Positions 21,181 through 32,424 of a DNA stretch of 64,000 nt are shown piece by piece (the stretch's first letter is position 1; each line of letters opens with the position of its first letter). The notes below the pieces were generated by a model, which ran no database searches, was not told the origin of the DNA, and worked only from the letters and a program-made list of their open reading frames with translations. The position numbers were made by a program, and so were the translations under genes. Source of the stretch: Cladocopium goreaui (lineage: Eukaryota > Sar > Dinophyceae > Suessiales > Symbiodiniaceae); NCBI GenBank assembly GCA_947184155.2, contig CAMXCT020000275.1, forward strand, positions 99,501 through 163,500, in the 5' to 3' direction.

Positions 21181-22980
21181 TTCAGTATTTGTCCTTGCCT
21201 GGCAACTGCTTGGCCCAGGAAGGTTTTTGCGCCTCAATGCAGCAGCATTGATTCATTTCATGCAACATGTTAACAAACATGTTGGAACGGAACATGCACG
21301 GAACTCCTGACCAAACTCCTCTGCTTGGTGTAAGCGATGGGCTTGACGGGCTCTTGAACTTCTTGTTGCTGGCTCGCATGGTGGGCAAATGGGAAAGAAC
21401 ATCTGCTGAGAATGATAGCTATACTAAGATGCTGGAGGCTTTCCTCTTCTCCAAAGAGGAACATGACAGCAATTTCAACAGTACTTTCCAGGTTGATCTG
21501 CTTTGAGAAAGACGTGAGAGGCTGTTGCCACCTCTCTGAGTGGACTTCCGTAAGCATCAACAGTCTACAAACGAAAAAGGACATGGAAACATGTGGCGAT
21601 TTGCACGTGTCTTGCTTTTAGCTGACTTTCCACGTCCTCTTGCATTCCAACTGCTTCCGGACAGCGCTGAAAAGTGAAACCGTGCTTTCCGTTGTATAGC
21701 TTGGTCATCAGCTCTATGAGTTTTCGAGTTGTGATTCATTGTGATTGCAAGTGTCCACATCCTTTTTAAACACCAGTCTTCCGCAATGGGCGGCATAGAC
21801 TAACGGATCTAACAGACAATTGCATGATAGCAAGATGTTTGTACAACGTCCTCCTCGAAACGGAGACAAATCAAGGCACTTGCGCCTTGAAAATATCGGC
21901 TCCGAGATCCGAAGATTCAACTGCCTCTTTGAGCAGAAACAAAGAGTTTCACTAATTGACTTTTGCCCTGCCATCAAAAATATCAAAAAACATATGATGG
22001 TTGGAACTTTTGTTGAAACTTAAAACCTGCGTTGATACCTGTGAGATCCTGTGAGTCATTTTGATGTGCTGGGCCGCTGAAGCATGTCACTTGGAGAAGT
22101 TATTCTCCTAGATTCCTACCCTAGACGTTCCCGATCTTTGACATCTGGTTCTTCAGGGTTGTAATCATGTCCTGGTATCTCTCCTGGCTGGCATTTGCAT
22201 CACATACGTAGCATCGCTACCTTCCACAACCTCTTGATACAAGCTTGCAACTACTTGTCCTTGGCTTTATCGTCCAGTTCAGGATTCCTGACTTGCGAAT
22301 TGGCAAACAAGTTGCTGTAGCAGCAGCAAATTCATGCAATTTCCATGTCAAGAAATCCAGTAAGCGCAAACAGCCCTTTACTACTCTGCAAATACGCACA
22401 TCGCTCCAAGAAATGACATTCGGTGCGGAAGAGCTTCTGCAACTTAGAAAGACAAATCTGCATCTGCTTTGTGAGCTTTTCCAGCATCTGCCTTTCAAGC
22501 CATGAAGCCAGTGCAAGAAAGGCATCTTTTCCCACAGTTCAGAAGTGAAAAGCGGACCTAGTGTCGCCTTAGTCTCGCTATGTTTCGCCCCACGAATATT
22601 TTCAATCATTCTAGCTTCACTACCTTGGCTCAAACATATCCGTTGTATCCGCGCCTATGAGCAGGATCTTCTCACAACATGCACAAATGGGAAGTCTTGA
22701 AAACCCCCGGCAAAAGCATGCAAAAGCAGTGGACGGAAAGCATCACTAGCCCCGCTTACTACAACCAAATAAACAACCGACGCGTGACGCATGTAAAGAA
22801 ATTGTTGAGTTCCGACTGGAATGTATTCTGAACAATGGTTTGAATGCAGCATCCACCAAGACAAGCACAAACAATTACTCTGTGCTTCCCAGCTCATACT
22901 ATCTCCGTCTGCATGGTTGCAAATGCTGAAGTTGCTCTGTACTGCACAACATTTAACATCATCCACGACAGCAATCATTG
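21181..22980 (-). CDS. Ankyrin-repeat protein, multi-exon
   Basis: Two ankyrin signatures mark this minus-strand gene. CEKILLIGADTTD near 22650 is the end of one repeat (LLxxGAD). A 35-bp micro-exon at about 21807-21773 reads PLVYAAHCGRL, the start of another repeat, between acceptor CTGTTAG| and donor CTG|GTGTTT. Other likely exons are DAFLALASWLERQMLEKLTK and what follows it (about 22530-22335), VEIAVMFLFGEEESLQHLS (about 21485-21425), RASNKKFKSPSSPSLTPSRG (about 21380-21320) and the final KPSWAKQLPGKDKY with a stop at about 21183. Ankyrin repeats mediate protein-protein contacts. Nothing points to a specific partner. Only about 40 bp separate its stop codon from the possible first exon of the G-patch gene, so the two are tightly packed. 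Confidence 0.55.
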
Positions 22981-23465
22981 GCGCACCTTAGTTGTGTGGC
23001 ATGTCCAACAGGCTTAAAACACAAAGAAGAGCAAGCCTTCTGCCACTCGCATATCCAGATGCGACAATCACTTGTTCATGGATAGTCGGTACTTAAACAT
23101 TGAAAGTTGCCTGAAAAGTTTACTATCAATCCCACCCCATTCCCTCTCCCTGTCTCTGTTTTTTTGGTCACAGCTTTCACCTATACATTGTGAGCCAAAA
23201 ACATGGGCTTGATGGCGTGTGGTGCCCCACGTGGCGCAAGCCAAGCACTTGGTGCACGAAAGCAGTGCTCTTGAGCACGAGCCCACTGGAAAATGCGATC
23301 TGTCATTGAAATTCAACTGACGAAAGCTGGCTGCTTTGCAGTGCTTGGTCCAAAATCGTACTAATCAAATCTAAGCGTCTTTTCAAGAGTTTTCTCTTTC
23401 CGAACCTACAGCTACGTAACTGCTACATATTGAACGTTCAGGGTGGTGTGCAAGTCAAGAATAGT

Positions 23466-23820
23466 TTAGAGGAGTTGGGGGCCTAGACCTCGAAAACACA
23501 GTATCGCATCCTTCGGGTTGCTGGTCTTCGCTCGACATAGTGGACAGCTGGGCGAACGACCACACTTTTTCACCCATTCAAACCACTGATCCTCAGCCAA
23601 AGATGAGGTGATCATAGGTGATCAAATTAATTCAAATTATGCGATTCATTGCGATTCAAGCACGTGTGTGGAATGTGCCAGGAGCAACTTTCTGGCATCA
23701 AGTGTTGAAGCCGAGCATCGCAGCACTTGCGATGGAAGATGTGTCCGCAAAGCAACGTCTGGGGTCCGCCGTCCAAGTGAAGTGGCTCTTGACAAATAAC
23801 GCAGGCCTGGCCGGCAAATG
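23466..23820 (-). CDS. RING-finger protein, C-terminal RING split by one intron
   Basis: The first half of a RING finger reads ACVICQEPLHLDGG then LLCGHIFHRKC (about 23812-23725), giving Cys-x2-Cys, Cys-Gly-His, Phe-His and a further Cys. The second half reads DQWFEWVKKCGRSPSCPLCR (23590-23530), supplying Cys-Pro-x-Cys. Together they hold all eight metal ligands of a RING-H2 domain, the E2-binding module of E3 ubiquitin ligases. The protein ends soon after, at CFRGLGPQLL with a stop at 23466. The intron between the halves is about 130 bp. Its acceptor is CTGAG|GAT, and the donor is not a plain GT: joining in phase after HRKCC would need a GA donor (TGC|GATGCT). The start of the protein is not seen, because a repeat block begins about 130 bp upstream of this exon. 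Confidence 0.75.
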
Positions 23821-23949
23821 TCGAACTTTAGAATCTGATCTGTGAATAAAGCCATTTGGGATACCATACCATGTAAATATAATGCATATAATTGTATATA
23901 TAATATTATCAAAGGAAGTTTAGGGGGAGAAACTTCCGTGTTACGGACT

Positions 23950-24785
23950 TTTAGAATGTCAGGGAAAGAGTTAGTCAAAGAAAGAGTTAGTCAAAGAAAC
24001 AGTTAGTCAGGGAAAGAGTTAGTCAAAGAAAGAGTTAGTCAAAGAAAGAGTTAGTCAAAGAAAGAGTTAGTGAGGGAAAGAGTTAGTCAAAGAAAGAGTT
24101 AGTCAAAGAAATAGTTAGTCAGGGAAAGAGTTAGTCAAAGAAAGAGTTAGTCAAAGAAAGAGTTAGTCAGGGAAAGAGTTAGTCAAAGAAACAGTTAGTC
24201 AAAGAAACAGTTAGTCAAAGAAACAGTTAGTCAGGGAAAGAGTTAGTTAAAGAAAGAGTTAGTCAAAGAAAGAGTTAGTCAAAGAAACAGTTAGTCAGGG
24301 AAAGAGTTAGTCAAAGAAAGAGTTAGTGAGGGAAAGAGTTAGTGAAAGAAAGAGTCAGTGAGGGAAAGAGTTAGTCAAAGAAAGAGTTAGTCAGGGAAAG
24401 AGTTAGTCAAAGAAAAGAGTTAGTGAGGGAAAGAGTTAGCAAAGAAACCGTTAGTCAAAGAAAGAGTTAGTCAAAGAAACAGTTAGTCAGGGAAAGAGTT
24501 AGTCAAAGAAAGAGTTAGTCAAAGAAAGAGTTAGTCAGGGAAAGAGTTAGTCAAAGAAAGAGTTAGTGAGGGAAAGTCAGGGAAAGAGTTAGTCAAAGAA
24601 ACAGTTAGTCAGGGAAAGAGTTAGTCAAAGCAAGAGTTAGTCAGGGAAAGAGTTAGTCAAAGAAAGAGTTAGCAAAGAAACAGTTAGTCAGGGAAAGAGT
24701 TAGTCAAAGAAAGAGTTAGTGAGGGAAAGAGTTAGCAAAGAAACAGTTAGTCAGGGAAAGAGTTAGTCAAAGAAAGAGTTAAAAC
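23950..24785. repeat. 16-bp tandem repeat, about 52 copies
   Basis: Units AAAGAAAGAGTTAGTC, AGGGAAAGAGTTAGTC and AAAGAAACAGTTAGTC alternate in a loose higher-order pattern. A few units are truncated to AAAGAAAGAGTTAGC. On the plus strand the array is almost free of C outside AGTC, so the strands are strongly skewed. Confidence 0.97.
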
Positions 24786-26330
24786 TCTAGGATCGTTCCC
24801 TCACTGTAAATGGCATTGCAAGTGGTGCTGGTGGAGGAGTTGCCGATGGAGTTTTGGAGGAAGTCTCGCACGAAATGCGTTTTTGAGAGATAGCAGATGC
24901 ACGAAACCCTATGTTTTTCCATACAAAGTCTGTCCCCGAACCTCGATGATTTACCTCTGCGGTGCGACGGGTGCGAGACGGTCTCGTGTGTGGTCGGATC
25001 ATCCTCGGATTGGTCTCGGATCGGTTCCGCATTGTAAATGGGGTTTCAACTGTTTTTCGTGCATGTGTGGTCGACAGAATTCCATTGTGATTTGCAACTG
25101 TAGGATCGTTCCCGCATTGTAAATGGGGTTGCAAGTGGTGCTGGTGGATGAGTTGCCGATGGAGTTTTGGAGGAAGTCTCGCACGAAATGCGTTTTTGAG
25201 AGATAGCAGATGCAGGAAACCCTATGTTTTTCCATACAAAGTCCGTCCCCGAACGTCGATGATCTACCTCTGCGGTGCGACGGGTGCGAGACGGTCTCGT
25301 GTGTGGTCGGATCATGGTCGGATATTCTCGGATCATTCTCGGATCATTCTCGGATCGGTTCCGCATTGTAAATGGGGTGTCACCTGTGTTTCGTGCATTT
25401 GTGGTCGACAGAATTCCATTGTGATTTGCAACTGTAGGATCGTTCCCGCAATGTAAATGGGATTGCAAGTGGTGCTGGTGGATGAGTTGCCGATGGAGTT
25501 TTGAAGGAAGTCTCGCACGAAATGCGTTTTTGAGAGATAGCAGATGCACGAAACCCTATGTTTTTTCATACAAAGTCCGTCCCCGAACCTCGATGATCTA
25601 CCTCTGCGGTGCGACGGGTGCGAGACGGTCTCGTGTGTGGTCGGATCATGGTCGGATCATGGTCGGATCATGGTCGGATCATGGTCGGATCGGTCTCGGA
25701 TCGGTTCCGCATTGTAAATGGGGTTTCAACTGTGTTTCGTCTATGTGCCGTCGACAGAATTCCATTGTGATTTGCAACTGTAGGATCGTTCCCGCAATGT
25801 AAATGGGATTGCAAGTGGCGCTGGTGGATGAGTTGCCGATGGAATTCCATTGTGATTTGCAACTCTAGGATCGTTCCCTCACTGTAAATGGCATTGCAAG
25901 TGGTGCTGGTGGAGGAGTTGCCGATGGAGTTTTGGAGGAAGTCTCGCACGAAATGCGTTTTTGAGAGATAGCAAATGCACGAAAGCCTATGTTTTTTCCA
26001 TACAAAGTGCGTCCACGAACGTCGATGATCTACCTCTGCGGTGCGACGGGTGCGAGACGGTCTCGTGTGTGGTCGGATCATGTTCGGATATTCTCGGATC
26101 GGTCTCGGATCGGTTCCGCATTGTAAATGGGGTTTCAACTGTTTTTCGTGCATGTGTGGTCGACAGAATTCCATTGGTGGAATTGCAGTGTAAGGATCGT
26201 TCCCCGCAATGTAAAATGGGATTGGCCAGTGGGTGCTGGTGGAATGAAGTGTGCCCGATGGAACCTCCCATTGTTGCTTTGCAACTAGGAATCGTTCCCC
26301 CGCCAGTTGTAAAATGGTTTGCTCAAGGTT
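24786..26330. repeat. About 330-bp satellite, roughly five copies
   Basis: The landmark GGATCGTTCCC recurs at about 24790, 25104, 25437, 25784, 25868 and 26195. Full units are 313-346 bp and contain GAGTTGCCGATGGAGTTTTG, TGCGACGGGTGCGAGACGG and GTCGACAGAATTCCATTG. Length differences come mainly from a nested 11-bp word (GGTCGGATCAT) present in 1-5 copies, and one unit is cut to 85 bp. Repeated open frames of 78-115 residues on both strands simply reflect the repeat. Confidence 0.95.
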
Positions 26331-27040
26331 GGCCCCTTCGTGCCGTGGCCCTGCATTGGTAATACTATTGTCTTTTGCAGCTGGACTTCGTAAATCGTAT
26401 TGGAGTGGCTGCATGAAGGCTGCCACAGTGATTTGTCAGCAGATTTTCTCCATTTTGGGGCTAGCGATTTTCCTTCTAAAAATCCTTTTCAAAAGTGCTT
26501 CTAAATCGTCTTTTTTTCGCTCTGGCGTCGAGATCCGGTTTTGGAGCTGCAATTTCCGACCCAGTTGCGCGTAGTTCTATTGTGTTTGCAACTCAGTCTC
26601 TGCAGATCGCATTGTAATGGCTGCGTCAAGGTGCTTCTTGCCACGGCTGCATGCGTAATACTATTGTCTTTTGCAGCTGGACTTCGTAAATCGTATTGGA
26701 GTGGCTGCATGAAGGCTGCGACAGTGATTTGTCAGCAGATTTTCTCCATTTTGGCGCCAGTGATTTTCTTTTTAAAAATTCTTTTGAAAAGTGCTTCAAA
26801 ATCGTCTTTTTTTCGCTTTGGCGTCGAGACCCGGTTTTGGAGCTACAATTTGCGACCCAGTTGCGCGTAGTTCTATTGTGTTTTGCAACTCAGTCTCTGC
26901 AGATCGCATTGTAATGGCTGCGTCAAGGTTGCTTGGTGCCGCGGCTGCATGCGCAATACTAGTGTCTTTTGCAACTGGACTTCGTAAATCGTATTGGAGT
27001 GGGTGCATCAAGGGTTCGACCGTGATTAGTAGTAGTGCTG
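26331..27040. repeat. About 300-bp satellite, two to three copies
   Basis: A unit starting near TACTATTGTCTTTTGCAG and containing CTTCGTAAATCGTATTGG, GATTTTCTCCATTTTGG and CAGTCTCTGCAGATCGCATT begins at about 26360, 26652 and 26956. The third copy stops at about 27030. It follows directly on the 330-bp satellite, with a hybrid junction (26280-26340) containing small insertions. Confidence 0.9.
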
Positions 27041-27114
27041 GGAATTGATTAATGAAAGCTTAATAGATGACATATGAGAAGGGACGAGATGAGAAGAGAT
27101 GAGCTGGGATAAGG

Positions 27115-27965
27115 TGAAAAGAGCTCAGATGAGATGAACTGTGGAGTGTGAAGAGTGCAGTGTGAAGAGTGCAGTGTGAAGTGTGGAGTGTGAAGTGTGA
27201 AGTGTGAAGTTTGGAGTGTGAAGGAAGCAGTGAGAAGTGAGACGTGTGAAGTGTGGACTGTGAAGTGTGGAGTGTGAAGTTTGGAGTGCAAAGAGTGCAG
27301 TGTGGAGTGTGAAGAGTGCAGTGTGAAGTGTACAGTGTGAAGGAAGCAGTGGGAAGTGAGAAGTGTGAAGTGTGGAGTGTGAAGTTTAAGTTTGGAGTGC
27401 GAAGAGTGAGTGTGAAGTGTGAAGTGTGAGGTTTGGAGTGTGAAGGCAGCAGTGAGAAGTGAGAAGTGTGAAGTGTGAAGTTTGGAGTGTGAAGGAAGCA
27501 GTGAGAAGTGAGAAGTGTGAAGTGTGGACTGTGAAGTGTGGAGTGTGAAGTTTGGAGTGCAAAGAGTGCAGTGTGAAGTGTGCAGTGTGAAGTGTGAAGT
27601 TTGGAGTGTGAAGGAAGCAGTGAGAAGTGTGAAGTGTGGAGTGTGAAGTGTGGACGGTGAAGTGTGGACTGCGAAGTGTGGACTGTGAAGTGTGGAGTGT
27701 GAAGTGCGAAGTGAGAAGGAAGCAGTGGGAAGTGAGAAGTGTGAACTGTGAAGTGTGAAGTGTGGAGTGTGAAGTGTGGAGTGTGAAGTTTAAGTTTGGA
27801 GTGCGAAGAGCGCAGTGTGAAGTGTGAAGTGTGAGGTTTGGAGTGTGAAGGCAGCAGCGAAAAGTGAGAAGTGTGCAAGTGCGAAGTGTGGAGTGTGAAG
27901 TGTGAAGTTTCGAGTGCGAAGAGTGCAGTGTGAAGTGTGGAGTGCGAAGTGTGGAGTGTGAAGAC
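27115..27965. repeat. 7-bp repeat (GTGTGAA / GTGTGGA)
   Basis: About 850 bp of heptamers GTGTGAA, GTGTGGA, GTGAGAA and GAGTGCA, with higher-order phrases about 120-140 bp long that contain GGAAGCAGTGGGAAGTGAG. On the minus strand it gives a 272-residue open frame of HTSHFTL-type heptads, because 7-bp units return to frame every 21 bp. I treat that frame as an artefact. Confidence 0.97.
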
Positions 27966-28269
27966 TTTGCTTCGTCTCTCGCTGAAAAAAAGCCGCTTGT
28001 CGAGGGAAGGACACGGTCGGGACAGGCTGGCGTCGAACTATAGGTCATTTATGTTTGGGAAACTTCCGCCGCCGGCTTGCCCGGGTCTATGTTATAGTAT
28101 TATATAATTTATATAATATAGGTACTGAAGCCTCAAACCGTTGGAAATTCTGCATGTTTCAACATCATACCAATGAAAACGGAGTAAGCAAAAAACACAT
28201 CGAATTTCATTGGAAGAAAAGGGCTTTGTCATCTATCGTCCACAAGCAAACATCAAGCAGTTCATAGCT

Positions 28270-28745
28270 TGTGTCTTGTGTTATCTTATGTCCCTAAATC
28301 CGGACTGAATCCAAGGGGAACCAAAGCTCATGGCGCTGGAAACGAGCTTGACATCCAAAGTCAGATTCAAGGAGAAAACCTGACCCTCAAAACTCCAACG
28401 ACGTTGCAAGAAGTCCAGAGTGCAGGTTTTGGGGGTGCCGGAAAGCTGAGCATAATATGTGAAATTGACATATCTTGAAATTGTTGTGAGAGCAAGCAAA
28501 AGTTGGCTCAAATGTCTTGGGAGTGCGCGCGACTCGAAAAGGATCCAACGTAAAACCTTGTCCACCAACTCTTTCCGTAGCCTCACCAGAGGTCATACCC
28601 ATAGCGCTGGAAATAATCTCAATTGCTTCTCCCTTGGCAGAGCCAGTCTTCTGCAACCTGGGCACCGGGGTCCGAAAAGACTCCTTACCAAACATTGCAG
28701 TCATGCTAAGTTTTTGGGAGACACAAAGGCAGAGATGCAAATACG
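28270..28745 (-). CDS. Unidentified exons
   Basis: Minus-strand stretch TAMFGKESFRTPVPRLQKTG continuing through GEAIEIISSAMGMTSGEATE to DPFRVARTPKTFEPTFA (28710-28500) reads well as protein. A second piece, CTLDFLQRRWSFEGQVF followed by LTLDVKLVSSAMSFGSP (28430-28310), may be the next exon, although the plus strand is also open there. No domain was recognised. The HEAT-repeat gene lies upstream on the same strand, so these could be its last exons. Confidence 0.4.
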
Positions 28746-29149
28746 GACTGAACCCCAGCAGAAAATAACAGAAATACATTGGTTCACTTGCTCGCTCGGG
28801 CAGGAGGCATTTTATTGGTGAACGATTCCAACTAATTAAATGTCAGGAAATACATGGGAATACCACCTCAGGTCCCACCTAAAGCCAAACATATCCTCAT
28901 GATGCCAAAATGCGTTTGCACCCGCTCCACCAACTGGGGAAATCTTTGACGCCTTAGTGCTCAAAACAAGGATATTGGCATTGGACTCACCGACCTGAAC
29001 TATATCTTGAGAAACCCATTGTGATCACGATTCGCTTAGCAACTGTGAAGTGATTCGTCCAACCCAATGGCAATGGTTCACCACAGTTGATCGAAAACGG
29101 CACTTATATAACCAATACATCCAACACCAAACTCCTTGTGGCATCTTGT

Positions 29150-31872
29150 GGCCAACTTCAATTCTGTGATGCTCCTGATTTGTACAGAACAAGGCACGTC
29201 TGATCGCAAGTGTCTGGATCAGCCTCTGGCAAACAGCGAAGTGCATCAGCAGCAGTCAAACGGACTTCATCATCCTTGTCGTCAAGGGCTACAACAACCA
29301 ACATCTCAAAGAGCGTCCCCTCAGCACCGTTTCGGGGCACTTGCCACGAACCTTTGCACAATATGCTTTCAAGGGACAAAGGTTAGCAAATTTTTGGTCC
29401 AAGAAGCAAGTGCTAGGTTGAATTGCAGCTGGATACCGTATCTGGTATTGTTTGCCGGGCGCTGCCAACAAGCAATCAAGTTTGAAGTTTGGGTCTGAGA
29501 ACCAAAGAAAAAAACAACACATATCATAATTATCATATCAGATTATCAACATATTATCAAGACATTCTCCAATCGAGAAACTGATGTGAGCACATCTGAC
29601 TGTGCTTCAGCAGATAGACCCAAGGACCCCAAGAGTTCCTTGGCACCTCCCCGAGCGATAGCGGCCAAGGTGGCGCAGGTGCTGGTTCTGATTTTTGGAC
29701 GAGGATCCCTGCGAGGTGTGAACATGTCAGCTCAAGCAGAAGCGGATATCAACTCTATCCAAACGCTGCACTGTAGCTACAGCATACAGCATAACACAAA
29801 TATATATATATATAATTATATATATATATACATACATACAAATATCACGTTGTATATAGAACTCAACAATACACAGCATATGATTCTAAGGTTTGAGAAA
29901 GGTAGCAATAGCCATAGGAAACGGGTGCCCGTCAGGTACAGTCGATGTACAGCCTTGCCTCTGTGCCGAGTTCAAAAGGAGGCCAATTCCATTTTGAGAC
30001 ATTTTGGGAATATCATGGAATATCTATACGCACTCCACTGAAACTGCATCAGATTCAGATCAAATTGGAGCTGTCACGGGCTGGGAAAAAAAGGTTCTTG
30101 GAATGGCTTTGGAAATTACTTTAAAATCTTTAAACTGGGCAAACACTTTTTTCAGGCTTCGCGATAGGGTTGGAAAGTGTTGGATAGCGTTGGTAGTCCC
30201 AGGCAACCATAGTAACATGTTGTATATAATGTCATCTTGTTTGAAGCTCCCAAAGTGTCTCTGGTTGTTGCATGTTGTTGCCAGCAAACTCATGCTCAGG
30301 CCCTCAAAGAATGCTTTTCTTTTTGAGCTGTTGGACAACTCACTACTATTTTACTAGAGGATGATCTGGCAATTTTGGCACTCATGTGTGAACGAGTAGG
30401 TGAGTGAGCGTATTTTGTGCGCAACTTGGAAGCTTCTTATCTGATCTTCCTTCAGTAGAAAACAATCCAAAAATATCATGAACAGTTTCAAACAGCGCAA
30501 GCTGAAATTACTTCTCGTTTGATACCACATGATGCGACATTGCCACCTGATATGACCTGATGGAACGCGAATGGACCTGAACGAACCTGAATGTTTTACC
30601 ACCTCGCCTCAAGCCACCAAGGAGTCGTTCGACCACCCTCGCTACAGCAGTTCCTCCTCCCGCACCAGCAATGGCACTAAGGGCTTCTAGTGGTGCCATC
30701 AGAGAAACACCATTGGCCTTCAGGGTTTGTTGGGTTTGGGCTTAATTAACCCAAACATGTTTACAACACCTTGGCCTCTTGGTGAGTCCTCTAACCATTC
30801 TTTGTTGCTGGAGATTGCCAGACCACCTCACACTTTCCAACATATGCCATTATGTCATAATCTTTCTACAATTTTTCTACATTGTACATTGTACATATTT
30901 CGTCATCTTTCCACCTTCTTCAAATTACTTGTAACACAGTCAAATATGTTCAAATCCTCTAACTCGCCTGTGTTACCTCAAAGCACAGCATGATGCTGGT
31001 AACGTCTCGGGCCACCATCGCAGCGGCCCCCTCTTCTGCCAGCACTCGATACAAGGCTGAGACCTTCCTTTGGACCAAGACGTTCTCGTCCTTCAAACAC
31101 GGCAGCAGGGCATAGGCATGCGTAGCCACGGATATGGCATGACCCTTCTCCGTGATCGATCGTAAGGCTCCAAGGATGGCCAACTTCACAGGTCCAGATT
31201 CACCAGCTTTCAAACCTTGGCGAACACCCAAAACTTCGACGTTCAGTTTGCAGTTTCTGGAAACATCTAGAGAGTATCCCTTTTCAGATTTTTTAAGCAT
31301 ATGTGCCGGCGCTGTGCCGGCAACTGACGCTTTCGCCGCTTTCGCCTTCTCACATCGGACATATCGGACTGATCTCGGTGCCTAGCCTATAAAAATATGG
31401 CAGTGTGTCAAAACCTTGTACCCCTGTAGTTCACATCAAAATAGCTGGGATTTATGGATGTTCATCCCATTAATAATGTATCTATAGGTATTGACCCATA
31501 CCCATATATAAAAATACCATTATATACACTTCTGCGGATTGGGAGGTGGCCCGGCTTTGACCTTATAAATACAGTGACCAGGGCCATCCAGGGGTCCAAG
31601 CAGTTCCTGGTGGCTGAGAGCAGAGCCTACCTCCCCACGAGCAAAACAAGGGCTGAGCTGATAAATGCGACGTATTGTGACACCAGTACCAGAAATAGCA
31701 ACGAAACCAGACCTTGTCCTGACAAACTTTAAGTCTAAACGCGTTCCTAGCTTCCATGCAGCATGGGCGTCAGATTCTTTGCCAAGGCCTTTGCCAAGCG
31801 ATCACCTTTGCACAACGAAGCTAGCGACTCAGCTGCTTTTTCTCGCACCTGCCGCAATTGCTGTCTTAGGGT
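29150..31872 (-). CDS. HEAT/ARM-repeat protein, multi-exon
   Basis: Several minus-strand exons carry helical-repeat signatures in series: RTLRQQLRQVREKAAESLAS (about 31872-31800), VKLAILGALRSITEKGHAIS and ALLPCLKDENVLVQRKVSAL (31180-31050), ALSAIAGAGGGTAVARVVER (30690-30610), ATLAAIARGGAKELLGSLG (about 29690-29610) and VALDDKDDEVRLTAADALR (about 29300-29225). The DxxxxVRxxAaxAL pattern, with paired helices and a conserved Asp/Val-Arg turn, is that of HEAT or armadillo repeats, which build curved scaffolds for protein binding. The repeats resemble PBS-lyase/HEAT arrays, but I cannot name the family. Between the exons there are (TA)n tracts (29800-29830) and duplicated intron words. Exons at 32.4-33.8 kb may be the 5' part of the same gene. 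Confidence 0.6.
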
Positions 31873-32424
31873 TCTGGCGGTGGTGGTCATCGACCATTCA
31901 CTTCCTACATCTTTCTACCAGTCTGTTTGTGCAAACTTAGCGCCATGTTCTGATTGGCATGCAAAATGGTGCGGAGTTTAATAGATGGGACGTGGGCAAA
32001 ACTGGATGGGCACCGCAGCTTTTGTGCCATGAATATCTATGAATGGCATTAATCAATTCATCACAATTCAATACAATTCATCTATTGCGTATGTGTCCTG
32101 ACCTATCGAAACAATGGTGTGTGGAACATATGGTCAAGCTTTCCATGCATTTGCTACAGTAGAAAGACTCATCATTGTCTCTGAAGCTGCCGGCACCTCG
32201 TCATCTCTGCTGCACAAGTCCTTGACAGCGACTTCAGGACACAAGAATGTGAACGCAAAACTAATTCCTTTCGCATGAACAGGGGAACTCTTTTCCGAAT
32301 CTCGATCCCACTTCCAGAAGTCTAGGAGGAAACACACCTACGTATGTGACCGTATGTGTGAAAATCATTGAAAATCTATCCTACAAAGCACCAACTTCTG
32401 CAGTTGATTGGACCGATGATTGTT

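Noticed and set aside
23950..24785. CRISPR array
   Set aside because: Repeats are 16 bp, directly adjacent and without spacers, in a eukaryotic context. No cas gene.
24787..26426. Frames of 78-252 residues in the 330-bp satellite
   Set aside because: They repeat with the unit, overlap on both strands and have no recognisable domain.
27060..27878. Minus-strand 272-residue open frame of HTSHFTL heptads
   Set aside because: Pure product of the 7-bp repeat. Stops are absent only because the unit lacks them, and there is no other protein signal.
27115..27965. Telomeric repeat
   Set aside because: The period is 7 bp as in plant-type telomeres, but the unit is GTGTGAA/GTGTGGA, not TTTAGGG, and it is internal.
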